DNA of 64,000 bases. It comes from Citrobacter farmeri. GTDB taxonomy: Bacteria > Pseudomonadota > Gammaproteobacteria > Enterobacterales > Enterobacteriaceae. Below, piece by piece: positions 46,248-54,955 of the stretch. Within the stretch, counting starts at the first letter, position 1. Every line of letters begins with the position of its first letter. The stretch is taken from the NCBI RefSeq assembly GCF_019048065.1, contig NZ_CP077291.1, positions 3,596,001 through 3,660,000 of the forward strand. The letters are read 5' to 3'. Below the pieces are notes generated by a model that was not told where the DNA came from, did not search any database, and was given only the letters and a program-made list of their open reading frames with translations. A program made the position numbers and the translations under genes.

Positions 46248-47368
46248 TGAAACCACTTACAGGCATTAATGTGCTGGATTTCAGCCAGTTTCTTTCTGGC
46301 CCCTCGGCGGCGCTTCGACTCGCCGACTTAGGTGCTAACGTAACCAAAATTGAGAATCCGGACGGCGGTGATATCTGTCGTAAGCTCTATATTTCTGAGC
46401 TGCAGATTGATGGTGACAGCTCGCTGTTCCACGCGATTAATCGCAATAAGAAAAGCATCACCGTGAATCTCAAGGACGAGGAGCAAAAAAGTGCCCTACG
46501 GCCCCTTCTGGAGCAGGCCGACGTGGTTATCTTTAATTACCGCCCCGGCGTCTCACAGCGCCTCGGCCTGGATTATGCAGCGCTGCGGGAAATCAATCCA
46601 GGCCTGGTTTACGGTGAAATTTCCGGCTACGGTGATAGCGGTCCCTGGGTTTCGCGTCCGGGCCAGGATTTGCTGGTACAGGCGCTTTCAGGGCTGTGCT
46701 GGCTCAACGGCGATAAGGATCAGCCCCCGCTTCCATTCGGCCTTTCCGTCTGCGATATTTTCGCCGGAGAGTATCTGGTTCAGGGATTAATGGCCGGGCT
46801 GGTACAGCGGGCCAGCAGCGGTAGCGGATGCCTGGTCCAGGTGAGTTTACTGGATACCATCCTCGACCTGCAGTTTGAAGTTTTAACTACCTGGCTGAAC
46901 GATGGCCAGCAGCCGCCGGTCAGAAGTGAGGTCAATAATGCCAACGCCTATATTTCCGCACCCTATGGTATCTATCCTACCGCCGATGGTTTTATCGCGC
47001 TGGCAATGGCACCTGTTCCGCTTCTGGGTAACCTGCTGGCCTGCCCGGCGCTGCTTGAGTTTAACGAACCAAAGGAGTGGTTCAACCGTCGGGACGAGAT
47101 CAAACGAGTTCTGCTGGAACACTTGCGACATAAGAAAAGCGAGGAGTGGTTAAGCATTCTGGAAGCGGAGGATATCTGGTGCGCTCAGGTGATGGACTGG
47201 CAGCAATTAATTGCCAGCGAAGGCTTTCAGGCGCTGAAGATGCTGCAGGAAGTTCGGTTAAAAAGTGGAAAGACACTGCAAACCACACGCTGTCCGATAA
47301 AAATCGACGGTGAGATCTTCACAAGCGCCCTCGGCGCACCACCGCTTGGTGCTCATAATCTGGGGTGA
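46247..47368 (+). CDS. Class III (CaiB/BaiF) CoA-transferase, copy 2
   Basis: The 373-residue paralogue of the preceding gene has the catalytic Asp170 in LSVCDIFAG and matching blocks throughout (NVLDFSQFLSGPSAALRLADLG). ATG 46247 overlaps the preceding stop codon and has GGAGG 7 nt upstream. Two different class III subunits in one operon suggest either a heteromeric enzyme or two successive CoA transfers. Both keep the catalytic Asp, so neither looks like a dead subunit. Confidence 0.9.
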   Translation: MKPLTGINVLDFSQFLSGPSAALRLADLGANVTKIENPDGGDICRKLYISELQIDGDSSLFHAINRNKKSITVNLKDEEQKSALRPLLEQADVVIFNYRPGVSQRLGLDYAALREINPGLVYGEISGYGDSGPWVSRPGQDLLVQALSGLCWLNGDKDQPPLPFGLSVCDIFAGEYLVQGLMAGLVQRASSGSGCLVQVSLLDTILDLQFEVLTTWLNDGQQPPVRSEVNNANAYISAPYGIYPTADGFIALAMAPVPLLGNLLACPALLEFNEPKEWFNRRDEIKRVLLEHLRHKKSEEWLSILEAEDIWCAQVMDWQQLIASEGFQALKMLQEVRLKSGKTLQTTRCPIKIDGEIFTSALGAPPLGAHNLG

Positions 47369-47417
47369 TTCGGCTACACCCTGCGCTCTTCCCCCGGGGG
47401 CGGCGCAAGCTCCTTGC

Positions 47418-47459
47418 CCGGGCTACGGGGACGCAGATTTCTATGTGCAGGTAGCCCGG
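47418..47459. terminator. REP-like inverted repeat between convergent operons
   Basis: CCGGGCTAC (47418-47426) pairs with GTAGCCCGG (47451-47459). It lies between the convergent CoA-transferase and IclR genes and could terminate both or be a REP-type element. Confidence 0.5.
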
Positions 47460-47510
47460 ACAGATACACAATCGCCTCCGGGGGGATTCGACGATATGCT
47501 GAAACTGTCG

Positions 47511-48248
47511 CTATTGCGCCAGTATGCGGCACTCTTTCATCACCGCCAGCACATCATCAAGCACCAGCGACTCCCACTCGTAGGCAAAAGCGGTCACACT
47601 AAACGCCGCGACCATTTTTCCTGCGCCAGAATAAATAGGCAGAGCAATACACGCCGCGCGTTCGTTGGCTTCTCGTTGCTCAATCGCGTATCCCTGCCGG
47701 CGCACCTCACCTAATTCAGCAAGCAATACCGGCAACGTCCCAATTGAATCAACCGTCATTTTCTCAAGCGGCGTTTCCCCATAAAGCCGCATAATCTCCT
47801 CATCACTGAATTGGCTCAGCAGCACTTTACCGACTGCGGTACAGTGCGCCGGGAGATGATTGCCGATATGTCGCATCAATGAGAGGTCGTCCTGGGCAAG
47901 CGCTTTCGCCAGATAAACCACCTGCCTGCCGTCCAGAATCGCTGCGTGGCTGGTTTTTCCCAGCCGTTTACTCAAGAATGCGGTCAGCAACCGCAAGTCG
48001 CGGACCAGATCGGTGCTTTCAATGCAGTTGGCGGCTATTTTTATCAGCGCCAGACCCGCATGATATAAGCGCGTGTCTGGCATATACAGTAGATAGTCGT
48101 TATCGATAAACTCCTGAATCAGACTATGAGCGGAGCTTCTGGGAATATCGAGGTTGGTTTGCAGCTCAGTAAAGCTTAAACCCTCCCGATGGCTGGCAAT
48201 CAATTCCAGCAGACGGAAGGCTCTCTCAGCAGATTTAACCCTGGCCAT
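47511..48248 (-). CDS. IclR-family transcriptional regulator
   Basis: The 245-residue protein has an N-terminal winged HTH (RVKSAERAFRLLELIASH, then LSFTELQTNLDIPRSSAHSLI) and a C-terminal IclR effector domain with TSHAAILDGRQVVYLAK, HCTAVGKVLLSQ and ACIALPIYSGAG. Start ATG 48248 is coupled to the GntR stop codon (TAAAATG), so both regulators are made from one mRNA. Regulation of the sugar/CoA operons is inferred from position. Confidence 0.9.
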   Translation of the reverse strand: MARVKSAERAFRLLELIASHREGLSFTELQTNLDIPRSSAHSLIQEFIDNDYLLYMPDTRLYHAGLALIKIAANCIESTDLVRDLRLLTAFLSKRLGKTSHAAILDGRQVVYLAKALAQDDLSLMRHIGNHLPAHCTAVGKVLLSQFSDEEIMRLYGETPLEKMTVDSIGTLPVLLAELGEVRRQGYAIEQREANERAACIALPIYSGAGKMVAAFSVTAFAYEWESLVLDDVLAVMKECRILAQ

Positions 48249-48249
48249 T

Positions 48250-48966
48250 TTATTTGTCTTTATTATCCGCAATGTGATCGTAGAATTTGCGCGAAGACTG
48301 ATAGAAGGACTTCAGATTTTTACGCAACTGAACTTTATCCCGCAGGATAAAAGCCTCATGAATACTTAACCTCAGCTTAAAGCTGTGCGCCATCGCCCCG
48401 TCGGCGTTAAGCAATTTACGCGAGAAGTCCTTACGCAGCATCACAATGGTTTGCATCAACTTGTCATAGATCTGGTTGCCGCACAGACGGCCCATCAAGA
48501 GATCGTATTCATCAAGCAATTGATGGTAGGCTTCCGGCTTACCGTCCCCGGCAATCAACTCCGCCATCTGGTCAATTAAGGCCTGAAAGCGAATAAGGTC
48601 ATCATGACTTACTACGCTAATCGCGGTGAGATAGACCTCTTCTTCTATCAGCTTTCTTGCAGCATAGATTTCATCAAGGTTGTGAATCTCTTTATGGAAG
48701 ATCCAGGTCATCGTCTCTTCGGGAAGCTGCGGTTTGTTTTCGCAGACATAGCTGCCATCGCCGGGTTTTATTTCGATAAGCCCAATCAGCGATAATGCGC
48801 GCAGCGCTTCACGCACCCGACTGCGCGTAACGTTGAACATCTCCCCCATAGCTCGCTCGTTCGGCAGGCGCTGGCCGGGCTTGAGCTTTCCGGAAGTAAT
48901 TTGCGAAGCAATCTGCTCCATAATCTGCTCGGTAAGGGTAGTTTTCTTGAGTGCTGTCACATCCAT
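48250..48966 (-). CDS. GntR-family (FadR subfamily, FCD) regulator
   Basis: The 238-residue regulator has a GntR winged HTH (LKPGQRLPNERAMGEMFNVTRSRVREALRAL) and a helical FCD ligand domain with metal-binding-type Asp and His residues. Start 48966 has GGGA upstream; ATG 48978 is an alternative. FCD regulators often sense sugar acids such as glucuronate, gluconate or lactate. That suits control of the nearby oxidative sugar operons. It is translationally coupled to the IclR gene. Confidence 0.9.
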   Translation of the reverse strand: MDVTALKKTTLTEQIMEQIASQITSGKLKPGQRLPNERAMGEMFNVTRSRVREALRALSLIGLIEIKPGDGSYVCENKPQLPEETMTWIFHKEIHNLDEIYAARKLIEEEVYLTAISVVSHDDLIRFQALIDQMAELIAGDGKPEAYHQLLDEYDLLMGRLCGNQIYDKLMQTIVMLRKDFSRKLLNADGAMAHSFKLRLSIHEAFILRDKVQLRKNLKSFYQSSRKFYDHIADNKDK

Positions 48967-49349
48967 GGCTTTTCCCATATGCAGACAAAGTTCACATCCT
49001 TGAATTTACGTTAGCTTTGTTTTTTGTGCAACAACTTGATGTCCATCATTACTTCGCACACAACCATCATGTATCTGACCAGAGATGAAAACATACAGAA
49101 CTTACTAAGAGTTGCTAAAGCCAGGGGGTAACCTCTAACAGCGGTATAAGTTTATTTTTACAATCGCAACAATATATGCCAGCCAACCCGCCGTAACTAA
49201 CAAATCAAGTAAAGATACCTATAATCACCAGGATAAGGTGAATAACCTTTACTTTTTTTTGCTTTTTTTTGGTTTTGCGAACAATTTTACGGATACTATC
49301 ACATCCCTAAATAACAGGAGTATTATATTTGATCTCAGTGAGGTGACGT
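48967..49349. promoter_or_regulatory. Divergent promoter region GntR / DeoR-PfkB fusion
   Basis: These 383 bp are AT-rich, with T-runs near 49250-49270. An inverted repeat AAGGT-N5-ACCTT (about 49235-49250) is a possible operator for the DeoR-type protein encoded to the right. I see no gene. Confidence 0.4.
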
Positions 49350-50558
49350 ATGAAAACAGAGCGCCATCATGAAATAATTAAACTGATCAGCTCAGCAGGA
49401 TTCGTTCGTGTTAGTGCCCTTTCTGAACACTTAAAAGTGACGAAAGAAACAATTCGATCAGATCTGAATGAGCTTTCCCAGAGAGGATTATTAAATCGCT
49501 GTCATGGTGGTGCTTATATAGATATTAGTTCTCTTGATAGCGTCACCAAAAACGAAATCATACATGTCCTTGAATCAGGTGATTCACTCGACACAATAAC
49601 AAAGGGCCCTCCTGTCATGATAAATAACGTTTGTGTTTTGGGTTCGTTTAATGTTGACATTATAAATTATCTTCCGAGGCTTCCAGACACAGGTGAATCA
49701 TTACTTTCTGGTAAATTAATCTTCTCTCCGGGAGGGAAAGGGTGTAACCAGGCTCTTGCAGCCAGCTATGCAGATGCTAATGTAACCTTTATCACTAAAA
49801 TAGGCTCCGATCATTTTAGTGAGTACGCCAGTTCGTTTATCAATGCATCAATCATAAAAAAACCTGTCATTTATAAATCACAAGAGGTTCAGACAGGCAC
49901 CGCTTCCATTCTTGTTGATGAGACAACAGGTGAAAACATAATAGCGATTTTCCCTGGAGCCAATATGACATTTTTACATGATGAAGTTTCCCTTCAGCAA
50001 GACGCTATAGCTGGATCCAATATTTTACTATTACAGCTCGAGACCAATACAGAGGCTTTAGCGAGAGCTATTGAACTAGCAAAGAAAAATAACATACCTG
50101 TCATTATAAATCCGGCACCTTATGATTCATGCATTAATCATTTCCTGGATGGTCTGGATTATCTGACGCCCAATGAAACTGAAGCTGGATTACTCACAGG
50201 CATTTCTGTAACTGATAATAAATCTGCAATGGAAGCTGCAAGAGCAATTAATAAAAAAGGGGTGAAAAATGTCGTTATTACCCTTGGCAAAAAGGGTTCC
50301 GTGGCCTATGACGGCAAAAGGTTCATTGTTTCTCCGGCTTTTCCTGCGGTGGTGAAGAACACAGCTGGTGCCGGTGATGCATTTAATGGAGCTCTTGCAT
50401 CAGAGCTTGCAAGAGAGTGCTCATTAGAGAATGCATTAATCTACGCAACAGCATTTTCATCACTGGCTGTTGAAACTGCTAATGCCTCGAATATGCCGGA
50501 TAACGAGGCTGTTCTGCATCGAATAAAAACAACGCAGTATCGTCAGGAAATTTATTAA
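49350..50558 (+). CDS. DeoR-type HTH fused to PfkB/ribokinase-like kinase
   Basis: The 402-residue fusion has a DeoR-type winged HTH (residues 1-57; VSALSEHLKVTKETIRSDLNELSQRGLLNRCHGG), a linker, then a complete ribokinase-fold kinase from about 92. Kinase marks are VCVLGSFNVDI, the substrate loop FSPGGKGCNQALAAS and the anion hole and catalytic base TAGAGD (Asp343). It could phosphorylate a sugar or nucleoside and repress the operon it heads in response. GAGGTGA precedes the ATG. The three genes downstream lie on the same strand. Confidence 0.88.
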   Translation: MKTERHHEIIKLISSAGFVRVSALSEHLKVTKETIRSDLNELSQRGLLNRCHGGAYIDISSLDSVTKNEIIHVLESGDSLDTITKGPPVMINNVCVLGSFNVDIINYLPRLPDTGESLLSGKLIFSPGGKGCNQALAASYADANVTFITKIGSDHFSEYASSFINASIIKKPVIYKSQEVQTGTASILVDETTGENIIAIFPGANMTFLHDEVSLQQDAIAGSNILLLQLETNTEALARAIELAKKNNIPVIINPAPYDSCINHFLDGLDYLTPNETEAGLLTGISVTDNKSAMEAARAINKKGVKNVVITLGKKGSVAYDGKRFIVSPAFPAVVKNTAGAGDAFNGALASELARECSLENALIYATAFSSLAVETANASNMPDNEAVLHRIKTTQYRQEIY

Positions 50559-50580
50559 ATAAACCATAAAGGAACCTAAC

Positions 50581-51342
50581 ATGATCGCAGAGACTTCCTA
50601 CTTAAAAATCCTGTTTATTGGTGAGTCATGGCATATCCATATGATTCACTCAAAAGGATACGACAGTTTTACATCAAGTAAATATGAAGAAGGCGCAACA
50701 TTTTTACTGGAAAATTTACGCAAAAATAACGTCTCCGTAACTTATATGCCAGCTCATCAGGTGCAGATTTCCTTCCCGCAAGAGCAGGCAGAACTGGAGC
50801 AATATGATGCCATCGTCATTAGCGATATCGGCAGTAACACTTTCCTTCTGCAAAATGAAACATTTTATCAATCCAAAATCAAACCAGACGCGCTGGATAT
50901 GATAAAAGAGTATGTCAAAAATGGCGGTGGATTATTAATGATAGGCGGATACCTTTCGTTTATGGGGATTGAAGCCAAAGCCAATTATAAAAATACCGTG
51001 TTAGCTGAAGTTCTTCCGGTAATTATGCCTGATGGTGATGATCGTATCGAAAAACCTGCCGGAGTGTATGCCTCTCCGGTTGAGCATGAGCATGAAACAG
51101 TCTTAGGTTTCTCCGACTGGCCCATATTTCTGGGTTATAACAAAGCAGTGGCAAAAGAAAACGCAACTGTTGCATTAACTATCAATAACGACCCTCTCCT
51201 TGTTTATGGACGTTTTGAAAACGGCAGGACAGCCTGTTTTATGAGTGACTGTTCACCGCACTGGGGTAGTCATGAGTTTCTAAACTGGAAATATTACACC
51301 CCGATGTGGTTAAACATTCTGCATTATATCGCCAGCAGTTAA
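50581..51342 (+). CDS. GATase1-like/ThuA-like cytoplasmic protein
   Basis: The 253-residue protein has the class I glutamine-amidotransferase-like fold (ILFIGESW, AIVISDIGSN, KNGGGLLMIGG, GRTACFMSDCSPHWG). The usual nucleophile elbow Cys is not evident: the corresponding region reads LLMIGGYLSF. Glutaminase activity is therefore doubtful. Related proteins annotated as cytoplasmic glutamine amidotransferase occur beside sugar or nucleoside kinase genes. AAGGAAC precedes the ATG, 22 nt after the kinase gene. The role is unknown. Confidence 0.72.
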   Translation: MIAETSYLKILFIGESWHIHMIHSKGYDSFTSSKYEEGATFLLENLRKNNVSVTYMPAHQVQISFPQEQAELEQYDAIVISDIGSNTFLLQNETFYQSKIKPDALDMIKEYVKNGGGLLMIGGYLSFMGIEAKANYKNTVLAEVLPVIMPDGDDRIEKPAGVYASPVEHEHETVLGFSDWPIFLGYNKAVAKENATVALTINNDPLLVYGRFENGRTACFMSDCSPHWGSHEFLNWKYYTPMWLNILHYIASS

Positions 51343-51408
51343 TAATAACGGGTCAGAAGCTTATATCTTCGGACCCATTCCTGACTGATTAATATACAGG
51401 ATGGACTT

Positions 51409-52374
51409 ATGAACAAAAGCAAATATTCTGTTCCCTTGCTGATGCTTGCAACAATTCTTGCAGGTACACTTTCTCCAATGCAGTCTGCTGTTAATGGCGA
51501 ACTGGGTCACTGGCTCAACGATGGAAATGCCTGCGCAGTTATTTCTTTCGCCAGTGGTTTAGTCGTGATGTTTTTTATCATCATGGCCAAAAAAGAGACC
51601 CGTCAGCAATTTGCCTCTATTCCTTCGCTGATAAAGCAGCGGAAAATACCGCTATGGAACTGGTTTGCTGGCCTGTGTGGGGCAATGGTGGTGTTTTCTG
51701 AAGGTGCATCCGCCAGCGCGCTCGGCGTGGCAACTTTTCAAACAGCGTTAATCTCGGCACTCATTCTTTCTGGTTTACTGTGTGACCGATTTGGTATTGG
51801 GGTTAGCGAGAAAAAATACTTCACTTCTTACCGGATTATCGGAGCCATTTTCGCCGTTGTCGCTACGGTGTTTGTGGTTTCTCCTCAGTGGCGTTCCACG
51901 TCGTTTATCCTTCTGGCCATTCTGCCATTTATGGCAGGTTTACTCGCAGGATGGCAACCTGCAGGTAACGCGAAAGTCGCGGAAGCTACTGGATCGATGC
52001 TGGTATCAATCACCTGGAATTTCATCGTCGGTTTTACTGTTCTGGGTATCGCCCTTCTCGTCAGAATCTCACTTGGTCACGTCAGCTTCCAGTTGCCTGA
52101 TACATGGTGGATGTACCTCGGCGGACCACTGGGGCTGATGTCCATTGGATTGATGGCGATTCTGGTTCGTGGACTGGGATTATTGATGCTGGGCGTGGCC
52201 TCCACCGCCGGACAGCTACTTGGGTCAGTGCTTATTGATGTACTGATTCCGGCACTTGGCAATACCGTCTATTTTGTCACCCTTGTAGGTACGGTATTTG
52301 CCCTTGTAGGGGCGATTGTCACCACCATCCCCGACTTCAAACATGCGCGGCTGGCGAAAGCGGAGGCACAATAA
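51409..52374 (+). CDS. YdcZ-type DMT-superfamily membrane transporter
   Basis: The 321-residue protein has about ten TM helices arranged as two tandem DUF606/YdcZ halves (ILAGTLSPMQSAVNGELG in the first, LLAGWQPAGNAKVAEATGS in the second). It presumably imports the substrate of this operon. The stop codon overlaps the next start (TAATG), so the two proteins are made together. Confidence 0.85.
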   Translation: MNKSKYSVPLLMLATILAGTLSPMQSAVNGELGHWLNDGNACAVISFASGLVVMFFIIMAKKETRQQFASIPSLIKQRKIPLWNWFAGLCGAMVVFSEGASASALGVATFQTALISALILSGLLCDRFGIGVSEKKYFTSYRIIGAIFAVVATVFVVSPQWRSTSFILLAILPFMAGLLAGWQPAGNAKVAEATGSMLVSITWNFIVGFTVLGIALLVRISLGHVSFQLPDTWWMYLGGPLGLMSIGLMAILVRGLGLLMLGVASTAGQLLGSVLIDVLIPALGNTVYFVTLVGTVFALVGAIVTTIPDFKHARLAKAEAQ

Positions 52375-53405
52375 TGAAAGGTTATTTGCAGACCGTTACC
52401 GGTTCAATACCTAAGGAAGAGATGGGCTTAACTTTGCCACATGAGCATCTCTTTAATGACCTGTCTTCTGTCGTTGATAAGCCTTTTTATAGCTGGTCTG
52501 AGCAGATCGTTGGCTCCTGCGTTTGCGCAGAGAAACAGTGGGCACTTAAGCACGATCCATACTGCTGCGCTGATAATATGAGTAAAAAGGAAATTGAAGA
52601 TGTCATTGAGGAGATAAAAAGCTTCATGGCGTTGGGGGGTAAAACCATTGTCGATGCCACAGGCTCTGCGTCGATTGGCCGCGACCCGTTATCGCTTTAT
52701 GAAGTTGCCCGCCGAACAGGTATTAACATTGTCGCCTCTTCTGGCCCGTACCTTGAAAAATTCGAAGGAGAAAAGCTTCATCAGCAAGTGGACATTCTTG
52801 CCCGGACTATTGATCGTGAACTGAACGAAGGGATTGACGGAACGGATATCCGGGCAGGAATGATTGGCGAAATCGGTGTCTCTCCAGAATTTACTGATGC
52901 GGAGAAAAACGGTCTGCGGGCAGCCTCACTGGCCTGGAAAGACAATCCGGACGTTTCAATCAATATTCACATGCCTGGATGGTTAAGGCGTGGAGATGAG
53001 GTTCTGGATATCGTTTTGAGAGAAATGGGAGTCTCCCCGAAGAAAGTTTCCCTGGCTCATTCAGATCCATCCGGAAAGGATCTTGATTATCAACGCCGTA
53101 TGCTCGACAGGGGAGTCTGGTTAGAGTTTGATATGATTGGGCTCGACATTACGTTTCCGAAAGAAGGCGTGGCGCCAGGGGTACAGGAAACAGCCGATGC
53201 CGTCAGCAAGCTCATTGAACTGGGGTATGGAGATCAGCTCGTATTAAGTCACGATGTTTTCCTGAAACAAATGTGGGCAAAAAATGGAGGGAACGGATGG
53301 GGATTTGTGCCAAACGTCTTCCTGGGCTATCTGTCCAGTCGCGGGGTTGATGCGAAGTCAGTTAAAAAACTTTGTGTTGATAATCCGGCAAATCTCCTGG
53401 CCTGA
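52374..53405 (+). CDS. Phosphotriesterase-family metal hydrolase
   Basis: The 343-residue amidohydrolase-superfamily protein belongs to the phosphotriesterase family. Metal ligands are visible: HEH (23-25), His199 in NIHMPG, His229 in LAHSD and Asp294 in LSHD. The bridging residue is Glu166 in IGEIG, as in E. coli Php, not the carboxylated Lys of true phosphotriesterases. Family members include lactonases and phospho-sugar lactone hydrolases, which would suit a sugar operon with a kinase. Paraoxonase activity is not expected. Confidence 0.86.
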   Translation: MKGYLQTVTGSIPKEEMGLTLPHEHLFNDLSSVVDKPFYSWSEQIVGSCVCAEKQWALKHDPYCCADNMSKKEIEDVIEEIKSFMALGGKTIVDATGSASIGRDPLSLYEVARRTGINIVASSGPYLEKFEGEKLHQQVDILARTIDRELNEGIDGTDIRAGMIGEIGVSPEFTDAEKNGLRAASLAWKDNPDVSINIHMPGWLRRGDEVLDIVLREMGVSPKKVSLAHSDPSGKDLDYQRRMLDRGVWLEFDMIGLDITFPKEGVAPGVQETADAVSKLIELGYGDQLVLSHDVFLKQMWAKNGGNGWGFVPNVFLGYLSSRGVDAKSVKKLCVDNPANLLA

Positions 53406-53415
53406 CAATAACCCG

Positions 53416-53440
53416 GCAGCCCGGACGACGTACGGGCTGC
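53416..53440 (+). terminator. Terminator after the kinase-hydrolase operon
   Basis: The inverted repeat GCAGCCCG / CGGGCTGC with a 9-nt loop lies 10 nt after the phosphotriesterase stop codon. Confidence 0.6.
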
Positions 53441-53622
53441 ATTTCCGCCATTGATCTTAATGAAAAGAGAGTCAATACGGTTCCCGCTATACGCTTACTC
53501 TTTCACAAGTATGTGCTCTGTACGTAACGGGACAAAGAGAGAGATAGATAGAAGACCCTGGATCTACTCAGATTCATCACTATATTGAGAAATCAGACCT
53601 ACAAACCACTGGGATCACAACG

Positions 53623-54540
53623 CTATTTAGCGGATCTCCGATAAGATTTTGATGACTGCCAGGCATGTTTCATCTTCTCAATAAACTCCAGCTTCTCTTC
53701 AGGTTGGACGTTCCACACATCTATAGCCGCAATAATCATGTCATAACGCATAGACGTGTTATATGGGCGAAGATAGCCTGCTATTCGTTCTTTTCCTTTG
53801 AGATAGTCCCAGAGATATACCAACTGAGTTTCATCATCACGTGACATCCAGTCAAAGTCTGTCAGAAAAAAATCGTATTGCTCAAGCCAGCGCTTATGTA
53901 GTTTTTTAAAATAAGAGATCTTATCTCCAAGTGAGCATGGAGCTCCATCAATGTAACTCATCACACCATTGATGAGTTCACGCTCAGTTACCGGAGTAGG
54001 GTTGTACAGATCGGTACTTGCTCCCGCGTTCAGATAAAATCGGGAGAAAACACGTTTCGGTTTTTTTGAAGCAGTTGCCTGTGGATTTTTTATCAGGTCC
54101 CAATCAATACCGTCCAGGTCGATATTCAAATTAGCGAAATCAAGATTTGTGAAGATATTATCGTCCAGTAAAAGAGAATTAAAACCACCTGAACAATCAA
54201 AGCCATCCCCCAAACCACCTAGTGCCAACCCTGCAGGTAATACTGGATATTCAAAAATATAATGGTGAGCAAACCAAAATGCTCTTGGTGTACCTTTGAA
54301 ACAATCAAAATAATCTTTATCAATCAGTAGCAACTCAGCCCATTTTTTAAGAGTTTTCCGGCCAGCTTTGATCCTGTCCTGATCGCCCAGGAAATGCCGT
54401 TCAAGGATCTCAGAGATTAAACGTCGAAACTGATCCGGCGAATCATAAGTACTCCACTGTAAGGAGTAATCAGTGTTGGAAAGCGCACCAAGCATTTTTA
54501 TATACATGATCTCGTAACGGATCATATCGTAATGCAACAT
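53623..54540 (-). CDS. Hypothetical protein, unknown function
   Basis: The 305-residue protein is Asp-, Tyr- and Trp-rich, without signal peptide or TM helix. It contains a Gly/Asp-rich central part (LALGGLGDGFDCSGGF, LDFANLNIDLDGIDWDLI) and charged helices on either side. I do not recognise the family. It lies alone between the sugar operon and the AlpA/Rep-like cluster, on the opposite strand from both. It may be island cargo. Confidence 0.6.
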   Translation of the reverse strand: MLHYDMIRYEIMYIKMLGALSNTDYSLQWSTYDSPDQFRRLISEILERHFLGDQDRIKAGRKTLKKWAELLLIDKDYFDCFKGTPRAFWFAHHYIFEYPVLPAGLALGGLGDGFDCSGGFNSLLLDDNIFTNLDFANLNIDLDGIDWDLIKNPQATASKKPKRVFSRFYLNAGASTDLYNPTPVTERELINGVMSYIDGAPCSLGDKISYFKKLHKRWLEQYDFFLTDFDWMSRDDETQLVYLWDYLKGKERIAGYLRPYNTSMRYDMIIAAIDVWNVQPEEKLEFIEKMKHAWQSSKSYRRSAK

Positions 54541-54955
54541 CGTCTCTTCCCTCTGCTTCTGACTCCCAAAAACAGATTAGCATGAGTAGCTTTTTGTGTG
54601 GTGGAGTCGAGTCACAAACCTGAATAATGACTGATTTCTTACTGATATCCTGCTGATTTTGTTGTGATAATACTCTGACTTATTACTGCATTATTCCTGT
54701 GGTTTGTACTCTTCGAATCTCCTCTGTTCACCTCATTAGAATCGTTCAACAGCAAATATGAACATTTGGGTTTTTAGTATAATTAAGGGGTACTCCCTGT
54801 TTCTATACCACCCTGTTCATAGTTCCTTCCCCTAACAAGCAACCCTGCTGTATCACCCGGGATACACAGTTCCCTTTATCTGCCGTATCCCTGCTTCTCT
54901 TAAAAATTACATCTCATTCCAATCCTTTGTACTCCACCCGACAAAGGATAAATCA
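54541..54955. other. Intergenic region upstream of first Rep-like gene
   Basis: Contains no gene. AATTAAGGGGTACTCCCTGT starts at 54781, 175 bp before the Rep-like start. A near copy lies upstream of the second Rep-like gene at 56609. Confidence 0.5.

Noticed and set aside
50581..51342. Calling this a true glutamine amidotransferase
   Set aside because: The catalytic Cys elbow expected in class I amidotransferases is not visible, so only the fold is claimed.
52374..53405. Calling this a true phosphotriesterase (paraoxonase)
   Set aside because: The bridging residue is Glu, as in Php-type proteins, not the carboxylated Lys of organophosphate hydrolases.
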